64,000 nt of DNA from Periplaneta americana (lineage: Eukaryota > Arthropoda > Insecta > Blattodea > Blattidae): the NCBI RefSeq assembly GCF_040183065.1, contig NW_027185501.1, positions 1,608,501-1,672,500 of the forward strand. The letters are read 5' to 3'. The position numbers and the translations under genes are program-made. This document shows, one piece after another, positions 44,104 through 54,479 of this stretch. Position 1 is the stretch's first letter. The number at the start of each line of letters is the position of its first letter. Under the pieces are notes generated by a model. The model made no database searches and was not told the origin of the DNA. It saw only the letters and a list, made by a program, of their open reading frames with translations.

Positions 44104-44111
44104 GCTACAAT

Positions 44112-44368
44112 GGTGTTTTCTGATTGGTGGAACACCTGAACTTTAATGAATAGGTGTACTTTAATGAGGTCCATTAAAGGGCTGCTACCAGGTGTATAAT
44201 TACTACATTTCGGCATGGTGGAGCATAAAGAATTTTACGACATTTTGAATAGTGCACTCAAAACTTAAACTAGGTCTAAATTAAGGACAGAAAAAGCATT
44301 CAGATTGGTATTTCTAAGGAAATGTTATACACAATGTGATAAGCTCTTTCGATTAATTTTTTGCAGTA

Positions 44369-44418
<50 letters not shown>

Positions 44419-45300
44419 CTATCTAAATAGTTTAATTTTTTTATAGAATAACAATTTAACTTTAGATAATATCTTGCCCAGAGCTAAGCTAATAACGTGA
44501 TATAAGTATTAATGTATTAAGGATAGTTTATTATTGCTGTAACTTTAATTGTATATAAACATAATGAAGACATATTTTAAGCAATGTTATTAGTCTATGA
44601 AACTTTCTAGAGTTAAAACGTTAAAACTGTTACAACTTTTTTAAAAGGTAATGTACCTTTATGACAGACAGGCCCCATTTCAACACCGGTGTGGTGTCAT
44701 CTTCAGTGTCCTGACATTGTTTTATTCAAGTGTTAAAGTGAATGATAAAAACAATGAACGTTGTTAGTATTTAAAATAGCACATTTAGAAATATAGGGAT
44801 ATGTACTACCTAATGCATATGTTAACTTCATTAGAAAAGATCCAGAACATTTTTAATAATCATATCTGATTTAAATAAAAAATAATTTATTTGATTTTCT
44901 ACAGGTTACCGATTCTGTTGTATTTGCTGCTTCAACAATAAAAAGTTCTTACTTGTTACTTTCAGTATGTTCCTCCTACAATAAAATTCAACCTATGGAA
45001 ATAAAAATTAGACATTTTTTCAAAAAATGGTATTTTATATGTTGTACTTCTCTTTTCATATTTGACATATTGACAAAATTTTAAAATATGTTTCGTTTCA
45101 ACTAGAATATTTTATTTAAGTCTACAATATTTAACATTTTTTGTACATGGGATAAACTTTAAAGCTGCAGGTGACTCCAAAGAGGATATTATCACACAAC
45201 CATTGATTTCAGCATCTTTGAGCATTTCTGAACACACACATAATTTGGTTTCCTATCCTGAATTACATAGTAGCCTACTGGAGGGAAAAATAAAAAAAAG
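44112..45300. other. AT-rich sequence upstream of the pogo-type element
   Basis: An AAT microsatellite occupies about 44,366-44,417. The left boundary of the transposon that follows must lie here or just beyond but was not found. Confidence 0.5.
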
Positions 45301-45309
45301 GGAAATTTA

Positions 45310-47830
45310 CATGTTTCTTGGGGTGAAGTTGACCACACTGTAGGAATTCACTGCATTTGATATAGTACTGAGTATAGATACAATTTTGAGGTTAGAAAGT
45401 TATTTTTTGCCCTTTTTTGTAGTCTCAAGACAGTGTTAGTTGGAAATGCCTAGAAAGTATGTATCAGTTGGTAAACAGAACTGCCAATATAGTAAACAAG
45501 ATTTAGAAGATGCTCTAAAAGACTATTTAGATGGAAAATTGAGCATGAAACGGGCATGTGAGAAGTACCATATTCCAAAGGGAACACTTTTCAATAGGGT
45601 GCATGGATTGAAAGGAAAATCGTATGGTGGTCCAACGGTTTTTTCAGCTGGTGAGGAAAATATAATGGTAAACTGCTTGCTGGCATGCGCATCTTGGGGT
45701 TTTCCCTTAAATGCCCTTGATGTGAGGTTGTTTGCTAAGGGATATCTGGACAGAATAGGTAGGGAAGAAAAGAAATTTGTGAACAACATGCCTGGTGTTG
45801 AATGGGCTAAAAGCTTTTTGCAGCGACATTCTGAAAAATTGTCAGAGCGCCTGGCAAACAACATTAAAAGAGCAAGAGCAAACGTCAGTGAAGATGTAAT
45901 TAGGGAATATCATGTAAATCTTTCTGACACAATAGAAGGGTTACCAGCAGAAAATGTTTTCAACTACGATGAAAGCAACTTGTCAGACGACCCAGGAAGA
46001 AGCAAGATGATTTTCAAGAGGGGTGTTAAGTATCCTGACAATGTTATAAATCATTCTAAGAGTTCCGTATCATTTATGATGTGTGTGTCAGCTGATGGAA
46101 CTGCTCTTCCGCCATACGTGGTGTACAAATCAGCTCATTTATATGACACCTGGAGGGAAGGAGGACCAAAGGGAGCTCCATTTTGTACAAAACCATGCTG
46201 CAGTAGAGGGACACGTTACAATAGAACTTCGCATGGGTGGTTTGATACAATCACGTTCACAGATTGGTTCAAATCAATGTTCCTCCCACATGCTAGTCGT
46301 CTCCCTGGAAAGAAAGCCCTCATAGGTGATAATTTATCATCACACTTTAATGAGGAAGTGCTTCAGCTGTGTGAGAAGAACAATATTTTTTTTGTATGTC
46401 TTCCAGCCAACGCTACTCATCTATGCCAACCTCTAGATATCAGCTTTTTTGGACCATTAAAGAAAGCATGGAGGAAAATCCTAAACAGCTGGAAGAAATG
46501 TCACTCCAAGCACTCTGCTGTGGAAAAGAGCTTGTTTCCAAAGTTGTTTAAACAGTTGTTCAATGAAGTGCCAAATATGCACCAGAATATTATCAGTGGC
46601 TTTGAAGCCACAGGAATCCATCCTCTGAACTTAGATAAGCTCTTAAAAAGAATTCCCAGGAAAGAAACACTCACACCTTCAAAACACCCCGACACTCCTA
46701 CGATGATAACAGAAACACTTGTAGAGTTTTTGAGCCAGCAGCGACATCCAGTGCAGACTTCATCAGGCTGTAATATAGAGAAGAAAGCCAGAAGACGACT
46801 GACATTGACTCCTGGTCAATCAGTTGCATCAGAGGACTCTCCTCTGAAGAATAATAGTGCCACTTCAATACCAGTATCCAAGCAATCAGGATCAGCTAGA
46901 AAGTTATTTGTTTTCCCTGGAAAGTCATTGACACTGACTTCCAATACAAGAAGAGTTGCCGAAACTGCTCAAAAAGAACCTCCACATTCTGCAGCAGTGC
47001 CGAAAGAAAATGACTTTGTGTTGGTGAAATTCAAACAAACAAAAAGTGTCCTTTATTATGTGGGTCAAGTCATGAAGTGAATGAAAGTGGTGACCTGGAA
47101 GTCAAATTCATGCGCCGTAGTAATAAGATTCCAGGTGCATTTCATTTCCCAAATGTGGAAGATATTTCTTTCGTAAAAGTTGATGATGTAGTGAGAGTAT
47201 TAAGTGAGGTTTCTGCTCCTAAAAGGCTAACCTCACGACAGAAATCATATTTTAATTTTGTGTTAGATGAGGACAATGTTCACTGAAATGTAAAAGTGGA
47301 ACTGGCTTCGTAACACCTACTCACACATGGTACCGGTATTTTATTGTAATTATCAATTTGTTTAAAATTTTCCAATGTTTTTAATGTGTTTGAAGTCAAT
47401 TATGACACTTTTCTTAGAAATTGCTCTGTTAAAATTCAAATTTCAATAAAAATTACGTTTGATAAGGTGTTGTATGTTGTGTATAGGTACTGGCTACTGT
47501 TTCTTGGTGTTTTAATCACTGTGGTATAAAAGCAATGGTTAACCTTCATTTTCATAAGGTCACCTTCATCCCATGGCTTAAAGAACTTATTTCTACATGA
47601 AATACTTGTGTGTGGTCACCTTCACCCCATGCGGGGAGAAGGTGACCAAATAATGTTTTTTTTAAATTAAGACTACTTGTAATAGCGAAAGTATGTTTGC
47701 TCTGATTAAATTCTATTCTTCAGATACGCACTTTTCTTTATATGCTTTTACAAAAAAAATTAAAAAATAATCCTGAACGCCACAGTTATGCAAAGTTCAG
47801 AATTGGTCACCTTCACCCCGTTTTACGGTA
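45310..47830 (+). mobile_element. pogo/Tigger-type DNA transposon, nearly intact
   Basis: A transposase gene is surrounded by repeated GGTCACCTTCACCCC motifs: one inverted upstream (45,320-45,334, one mismatch) and four downstream (47,558-47,572; 47,614-47,628; 47,633-47,647 inverted; 47,805-47,819). The two middle ones form a hairpin with a 4-base loop. They look like subterminal transposase-binding sites. The outer termini are not resolved. Confidence 0.75.
45446..47286 (+). pseudogene. pogo/Tigger (jerky-like) DDE transposase with one late frameshift
   Basis: The start MPRKYVSVGKQN is chosen at the first ATG that gives the family's usual beginning. A Psq/CENP-B-like helix-turn-helix spans residues about 15-55 (MKRACEKYHIPKGTLFNRV), a second helix-turn-helix about 70-140, and the DDE catalytic core about 160-400. 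Catalytic residues: D175 in NYDES, D295 in LIGDN and D331 in QPLD, giving 35 residues between the last two. The frame is open for 544 codons; a one-base change near 47,076 separates the last 69 codons (NESGDLEVKFMRR ... DEDNVH). As no other lesion is seen, it is young or was recently under constraint. Domestication is possible but the surrounding repeats argue for a transposon. Confidence 0.85.
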
Positions 47831-48777
47831 TGTGTGCTTGTGTCTAGAGCTCAGCAGCTGGGTTGCCTTCTTGCATCCCAATAGTGTGTTATCAGTTGTT
47901 GATAGCTGCTTCCTTCTGTCTTCTTCATGGCTGGATATTGGAAGGGATATTCTTTATCCATTGTATGGTACTGATTGGCTCTTTACATCGATGCAGTCAG
48001 ATGAATAGATGGATAGCCCTTGTAAATGTTTTGCAGGATAGATATGACCTGTATGTAACCTGAAGAAAGTCACTGCTTGTGATCTTTGGAAGTCTGGGTG
48101 GAAACTTGTTGCTTTATGGTGCTCTCCACACTGTTGACATTTAGATGTTGCCTGATTTCTTATTTTATATAATTCTTATCAATTTGAAAGATACATACGA
48201 AAGTTTAGCATTTGATAACTGACAGATTTCTGTTCCTTTTTAGCCTGTTCATTTCCATTGATCCCACAATGTGAAGGTGTCACCTTCCAGTGGGTTTTAT
48301 TTCTCATATTAAGAGTCCCAGTGCTTTATCTTGCCTGAGAATGGCCTGCTTAATTATTGTCATGTTGCAGCTAAAAGTATGGAAGATAAGAATTCCGCAA
48401 AGAGAGACTTTCATCTGAAAGAAAAAAATAGTTTTTATTTTCCCAATTATTCATTCTTCACCTTCTTTGTCTTCCTAAGTCCCATTACCACATGCAAATC
48501 CTGCAAAAAAAAAGATGTTGTTCAGAGAGTGATGACTCACAGATTAGAATCCTTTGCATAAAGGCAATAGCATCTTACATAGTAAGGCATCAGAATTGTG
48601 CAACGGACTCTTCTGCTGTTGTGTAGTGGTCATCGGCTCTCTCACTATCTACATTACACAAAGCTGTCAGGTGCATAGTTACATTCCATCGCTTCACAGC
48701 TAGAATATGGAATATGTCGAAAGAAAAGTCGTAATAGTACTACAAAGACTTACTCCATAGTGATAGTCTAGTTGAAA
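47831..48777. other. Unassigned sequence
   Basis: No gene or repeat boundaries recognised. A partial GGTGTCACCTTCC at 48,277 resembles the binding motif of the preceding transposon but is degenerate. Confidence 0.45.
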
Positions 48778-49300
48778 TACTAGGGCATTCAGTAAGTAAT
48801 GGCAACAATGCTGTAAATCAGCACTCCTAGCAGTGAGCATCGGAATCTTTTAGTATGTAATAAAGGAGCGATTGTTGCATAAATGTGGAATATTAAAAGT
48901 CTGTAAGTAACCATATTTTGTGAATACAGGGACTGTTTCTGATTTGTATTAAGTAATACCGCCCTGAAAATGTTGAGTAAGGTATGAACAAAGATGCATC
49001 ATAAAAATACAAGTTGCAAGAAGAAAAAATGCAACTCAGAAACTTGTGGGAGAAAAGTCCTACCATACCGAACTGTTGCAAAATGGGTAGAAGCGAGGCA
49101 TTTGCCTTCAATCAAGAGTTGGCATCCAAACAGCTGTAGATTGATCAGTGAAAAAGAGATCCAGAAATGATGCTGCAGATGGAGTCCGTCTTCCAAGGGT
49201 TTGTCAATGTTGACTGGCAGGGGTATGTAATGCCAAAAGCAACCTAAATAAATTTAGGTAGAAACACTATGTTGCCATTATTTTTCGAATGCCCTTGTAC
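48778..49300 (+). mobile_element. mariner-type element remnant
   Basis: TAGGGCATTCAGTAAGTAAT at the left pairs with the inverted right end (ACAAGGGCATTCGAAAAATA ... TGGCAACA), TIRs about 28 bp. A plus-strand remnant near 49,066 reads LPYRTVAKWVEA, the helix-turn-helix segment of a mariner/Tc1 transposase. The rest of the transposase is deleted. Confidence 0.75.
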
Positions 49301-49974
49301 TTACAGAAGGGTTTACATTATACTAATACAACACAAAGGGTTAGTATCAATACTTAATGCAAGATAAAAATATACGTTCAGCATTGTTGAATGTCATGAA
49401 TTCATCTGCAGAATAGAAGTTAGGTACCTCTTTAATTTGGCCCTAAATATTCGTAAGTTTTGATTTTTTTATATCCACAGGGATGCTATTAAAATGTTTA
49501 CTGCCATATAACATACTTAAATACTTGTATATTTGGCATGTTTGCTTGAACTGACGGAATAATACAGTAATTTACAATAACATTCTCTGTGTGCCAATGC
49601 AACATCTGTACAAATTCATTTTATATTACGTGTTAAGGCACGTCTCCACTATTAAACATTCAACAACAACATGTTAAATATAACATGTTGAATTTAACAT
49701 GTATATGGACATTTCAAGTCTCAATTGACTTAACATGTTAACTAAGTATGTTGAATTTAACACTTTTAACATGTTGGCGTGTTTTCCAGCAGAAATGGAA
49801 AACATGTCAAGTCAATTCACTTGCTCATGCAGCGTCGGTACTGTTCGGCAAAGTTCGTGCAGTTTCCATAGCAACAACTATAAGTTCCGATTTTGTGGCG
49901 CGTATCTTGATCATTTTTTATACTATCATTGGTCCTTGGTGTTGGCTGTAAGTTGTTCGAAATAATGGAGTGGA

Positions 49975-50150
49975 CGAAAGAAAATCATTAGAATAAAATT
50001 AATGCACTGATGGAAAGGTCTTGTTTGTGGGATGTGTCTGCAAAAGAATACACGGGCAAAACTAAGAAGGCAGACTGTTTTAGAGAACTGGAATTATTAT
50101 TTAACTGTTCTCGAGAATACAGTAGACAGTTTTTGCACTCTCATTGTACG
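49975..50150 (+). pseudogene. MADF-like domain remnant of Harbinger ORF1
   Basis: MEWTKENH, stop, then INALMERSCLWDVSAKEYTGKTKKADCFREL resembles the MADF DNA-binding fold (W-T-x-E and CLWD followed by a helix). Harbinger elements encode such a DNA-binding accessory protein. A stop at the ninth codon and truncation make it nonfunctional. Confidence 0.7.
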
Positions 50151-50394
50151 CTAAACGTTAATGCTATGTTGACGTTAGTAATGGTCGTATTTGGTGATGT
50201 ATGTTAACGTTCGTAAAACTTCGGAAAGAATAATTATACGATATTACCCACTCCTTTCACATCTATCATGTCGTAGGTCCTATGATAATAGCGCTGTAAT
50301 TTTTTGAATTGAGATGAAATGGCTGCTCTTAAATTGTGTATTTCTTTGATGTAACAGGAAGTATTTTTGCAGCATCATATTAAAATCGTGTTCT

Positions 50395-50536
50395 GACATT
50401 CTCAGCAAGTTTTTGAATCTGCATAGTGTCTTTTACTAAGATATTGCTGCATCCACATTCTCATTTTCTTCCTTTTAAAAGTCTTGTAACAAGCAATAGA
50501 GGCAATTACAAAAGTCAGATCATCATCTGAGTCCAT
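50395..50536 (-). pseudogene. N-terminus of Harbinger transposase
   Basis: The minus strand starts MDSDDDLTFVIASIACYKTF and continues KRKKMRMWMQQYLSKR, matching the usual N-terminal basic/tryptophan segment of Harbinger transposases before the DDE core. The catalytic part is deleted. Confidence 0.65.
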
Positions 50537-50757
50537 TGTCCAAGGTTTGAAAATAAAACACTATCTATATTAAATCTCATAGACTGTTATGGTGAACTAC
50601 GCAAAGAAAGTCGAGTTTAACATGTTTAACAGCGTGGACAAAGTGTTGAATGAAATTAGCATTAACATGTTCAATCAACATGTTGGGATGTTAACGGTAA
50701 ACAATTTAACATTTAACATGTTGTTGTTAAATGTTTAATAGTGGAGACGAGCCTTTA

Positions 50758-51530
50758 TGCATTATGCATGTCTATATGTGACATTAGATTTTTTTTTAAT
50801 TTTCTATATTTAATTACCTAAGTATTCATTGAAATTGATCATAAAATGTATTGTAACACTTTTCTTGTTATCAGAATTACCTTTGGACCTATGTATCTTG
50901 AGTTAAAACCCATACATAGTAGTTTTTAAGTGGATAAAATTGCAAAACATAAGTTACTTCCATTGATTAAGAAAGTAGAGTTGTTGGTCCCATTTTATAG
51001 ATTTACTTGTATTGGAGATTTAATTGTTCATAAATAATGACGAATAAAGACAAAATTCTGTATCCAGTTCTATTATTATACTTCAGTCTCAACTCTTGGT
51101 AACATGTATCACCATGATAACTTAAAGATTTACTGTAGGAAAGAGTAAGAGTGATTAAGATCTCATTAGTACACATCCTTGTGTATACCGATACACAAAC
51201 TGAAAATACTGCAGATGACACCAGACAAGAGTACTCGTTGATTTAGTTCTCAAGTGTTCTCAATTGGATACCAACCAAACTATGCCATTGACTCTGTAGC
51301 ATGTCCTTGAATGAATCAAGGAAACATGTTTAGTATATTTTGTAATGGTCAATTGAAAGATTAAAAAAGCAAAGTTTGTGTGCAGTAAATAATCTGACCT
51401 TGGTTGTGAGGAATTATGTTCTTAAAATTTTACTTGAATTGCACCTGCTCTTTCATCCCATAGTTTTAGGAAATTCTGCCCGTAAATAGATATATTTGGC
51501 TTCCATTTTTGAATTTTGTTTCATTTTCAG
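50758..51530. other. Intronic sequence before exon 8
   Basis: No repeat or exon recognised. Specifically, nothing resembling the missing Polr1A catalytic region. Confidence 0.5.
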
Positions 51531-51645
51531 TGAGTGTAAATAATCAGTACCTGGTTCCAAAAGATGGAACGCTGTTGAGTGGCTTGATTCAAGACCATAT
51601 TGTGGCAGGAGCACTGCTGTCTATTAGAGGACGATTTTTTGTAAA
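51531..51645 (+). CDS. Polr1A: Polr1A exon 8, distal exon out of phase with exon 7
   Basis: The acceptor is TCATTTTCAG and the donor GTGAGT. The translation reads [27 protein letters not shown], a segment that in animal Pol I lies shortly after the catalytic NADFDGD loop (human: [20 protein letters not shown]). It needs one base carried from the preceding exon, whereas exon 7 delivers none. The exon itself is intact. Confidence 0.9.
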
Positions 51646-51773
51646 GTGAGTAAACTAATAATTCCCTAGAGTCAGTGTGAAACATATCACTTTTCTCTTT
51701 TTCATTTCAAGATCAGTGGCAAATATTCAGAGCATGTCCTATTATTTTTTAAAACACAATACCTATAATTCGA

Positions 51774-51833
<60 letters not shown>

Positions 51834-52268
51834 GTTATTATTATTATTATTATTATTAATATTATTATTATTATTATTATTTTTTTTACTTTACTTTGTG
51901 ACAGTATTCCTTTCAACTAAAAGTGGAAAATGATGCAGAAACAAGGATCAGATTTCATCAATAGAGCTATAAATTAACTTTTTTTTATATAATGTAAATA
52001 TGAAAAATTTTGCACATATAACAGTTAAAATAGTAAATATAAAATTTGACATAGCTTTTTAAAGATGTTTTCTTGCATATTCTTGTTTCATCTTTCTTAT
52101 ATTTTAGGATTTTTAGAATTTGTACATAGTCATCTCCATAAATGAATGTTAAAATCCTTCACTCTTCCATTTGATGCTATAGTATAAAAGATTTTTTTTC
52201 AAAGATTTTATAATCTTTTTATATATAAATAATTTTTATTTAATGAACTTACGTCTCACAATTTTCAG
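51646..52268. other. 623-bp interval between exons 8 and 9
   Basis: Contains an ATT microsatellite at 51,776-51,888 and AT-rich sequence. It lacks any stretch that could encode the roughly 180 residues expected here. Confidence 0.8.
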
Positions 52269-52435
52269 ATAGGTGACACTGCTGTGAAAACTGCACTTAA
52301 CCTTCCAGAAACAACATCACGAGAAGAGATGAATGAGAAAATGGATGAAGTGTATCAGGATAAAGCCATAGGAAGAGCAATTATTGATGGCTCATATAAG
52401 AATTTGCTTGATGACTACACAAATAAAATAAACAG
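52269..52435 (+). CDS. Polr1A: Polr1A exon 9, distal exon out of phase with exon 8
   Basis: The acceptor is CACAATTTTCAG and the donor GTATGT. It reads in phase 0 as DTAVKTALNLPETTSREEMNE and on to DDYTNKIN, matching the family segment with ALNLPE and NHYSNEINK. Exon 8 leaves two bases; direct splicing would give AAA TAG, an immediate stop. The approximately 180 residues normally between them would have to fit into a 623-base intron that shows no matching coding sequence. Confidence 0.85.
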
Positions 52436-53032
52436 GTATGTTTCAGTGAGATATTTCTGAAACACTGTAGCTTTGGTTTATTAATAGATTTGAAGGCTTG
52501 TGTGTACACATTACCACCATCACTATTGTTGTCATTATAGTTGCCACTGACATAAACACCAGTGTCTGTGTGCATAACAAATTAACAAATATGGTTAGGT
52601 GAAAAAAAATTCGTAACAGTATCTGAAGAACAAATAAGCAAACACGAGGTAAATGGAAAAGTGATGGAACAAGTTATTCTCAGGTACAGTTTCTGGAGGC
52701 AGATGTGTTGAGTAATAGAACCCTGCCATGAATCGTTATGATCAGGATGGTAATCTGTGTGTCGAGGTAGTCAAGTGATAACACACACTCACTATATAAA
52801 ACACAACTATTTATTACAACAAGCAAAATAAATTCGTAGCACATAACATATCTTGCTAACAGTGTGGCGTAGACCAAATCCAGCTAATTACCTTACATAG
52901 GCGGTGTGCGCGGGGTGATTATCCTGCTGGAAAATTAAATTTCCATTAGAAAGAAAACGATTATAAATTCCAAGAATCCAGCTCTTTCGCTTCTGTTTTA
53001 AAGCCAGTGCAAACATATCTTATCCCTAGCTA
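52436..53032. other. Sequence after exon 9, no exon recognised
   Basis: It should lead to further Polr1A exons if the gene continued. None of the later family motifs is seen here or further on in the window. Confidence 0.5.
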
Positions 53033-53640
53033 TAATATAATTCTAATAAATGAAAGTTAATATACCAATTAAGTTTTGTTATGTTTGAATGCACATTATG
53101 AATTAATTTACTAATATTTCTTAGGTACCGGTTTGTAGCTATAATAATCACTTTCATGTCTTAAAATAAAACTCAGTTGTATGTTACCTAGTTGACTAGT
53201 TTCAGCTTTGTCTCAGCCGTTTTTATGATATTCTAACCTATGATCAGTTTCTTCTAAAATTTTGAGTACCAGTACCACGATCTTCGTGACGCGGTATCTT
53301 TTGTGAATTTTTGTGTCATTCAAATTTTCAAAATGATCGGTTTTTAAATGGTTAACATTATCTCCATTTGACTCTTAATTTTCGAGCAGTTCCAGATATA
53401 ACAATTCTGCGTCGAAACTTTCCGCCATTTTATATTGCAACTAATGAATAATTAAAAATTTAAAGACGGAAATTTCTATCACTAAATTTAATGATAGTTT
53501 TACTGGTTCGTTAGGCTAAAGATGCTTTGTGAGATGTAAAAATGATTTAATGAACCAGTAAATAAATTAATGAATCATTAAAACCTTAATGAAGCTTTGT
53601 GAAACCGGCCATAAGACTGGTAATATATAATTTAAAAGAT
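53033..53640. repeat. Interspersed repeat, copy 2 (uninterrupted)
   Basis: Corresponds block by block to 41,178-42,211 without the LINE and SINE insertions, so it is effectively the empty site. It continues into ATTTAATGATAG and to GAAGCTTTGTGAAACCGGCC at about 53,590-53,610, whose mirror-like CCCCATTTCACGAAGCTTC is found at 35,345, suggesting a wider family with such ends. Confidence 0.75.
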
Positions 53641-54475
53641 TTTTGGAATATTAATATAGGGAAGATAATCTTTATAAGTCAACTGATTATCATACTGACG
53701 CTTATTTCGATGCTGAGCTATTATCCATTTAATATTGAGGAATTGTGCGATCTCAACGTGGCAAGAAATTGAAGTCAGATTTGAATATCCTACAAACAGA
53801 AATAGGCCACTTGTTCCAATTCACCAGCTACTATTAACTCTAGATTCTATGTTACTGGCTCTTCAACTATAGCCGATGTCAATAGTGCTTCAAAATACGC
53901 AGTGAGTCAATAATAAAATGTTTCAGCAGCAATTGCTTCTTTAGGACGAAATTACATATAATTTATACATGGACCTGAATTAGAGAATTTTATATGCTAC
54001 AGAATTCTCCTCGGGGTTTTGTGTACAGTTGACTACACACACATTCGTGTAATTATTGTCACCTGGTGGTCATAATGCTGAGATTTTTCTAAACAGAAAT
54101 TCATATTTAGCATTATAAAATATAACCATACTTATAATAATTATTATTACTCAATAGCAGTCAATGCAACTTTCATTTATCAACTCTCTGTACTGTATGA
54201 ATCATGGCTACTGTAACAGGTTACGATTTTACACATGTTTCATGACTTACTCTACAGTACAGAATTTAAATAATAATATCAGCCAATAAGAAGTTGTCTT
54301 ATATATGTAAAATCATTACCAACTGCTGTTGAGTAGTTAGAATAGTATTAACGACAGTTAAAGTTAAGTGTTGGTTATTTTAAACAAAATTATGTTGGAA
54401 AAACGGAAAACCTCTTAACAAAACGTTTAAAATAAACCACCTGTTAATTTAACATTTGTTAAGCCAAATTAAACA
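53641..54475. other. Unassigned AT-rich sequence
   Basis: No genes or clear repeats. Confidence 0.45.
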
Positions 54476-54479
54476 TTAC

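Larger units (their letters stand above)
49636..50754. mobile_element. PIF/Harbinger deletion derivative
   Basis: 44-bp TIRs with two mismatches (AGGCACGTCTCCACTATTAA left, AGGCTCGTCTCCACTATTAA right, inverted) and a TTA duplication (49,633-49,635; 50,755-50,757), diagnostic of PIF/Harbinger. Two gene remnants face each other: a MADF-like protein start on the plus strand and a transposase start on the minus strand. The terminal arms also carry repeated ACATGTTAA-type motifs. Confidence 0.9.
6571..52435 (+). other. Polr1A: RNA polymerase I largest subunit locus (nine readable exons, incomplete)
   Basis: The gene encodes the A190/RPA194-type subunit that forms the clamp and half of the catalytic cleft of nucleolar RNA polymerase I, which transcribes pre-rRNA. 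Exons 1-7 splice in phase to give about 300 residues matching the N-terminal clamp, including two zinc-binding segments. Exons 8 and 9 match later parts of the protein. By comparison with animal homologues as I remember them, about 300 residues including the NADFDGD catalytic loop are absent between exons 7 and 8, and about 180 between exons 8 and 9. Phases fail at those two joins. Exon 7 carries a one-base deletion. Roughly the last 800 residues are not seen downstream. It may be a pseudogene, a rearranged locus or an assembly artefact. Homology is confident; functionality is doubtful. Confidence 0.8.

Noticed and set aside
51646..51776. Alternative exon continuing exon 8 at ATTTCAAG
   Set aside because: It is in frame for a short distance (SVANIQSMSYYFL) but runs into the ATT repeat and has no Pol I similarity.
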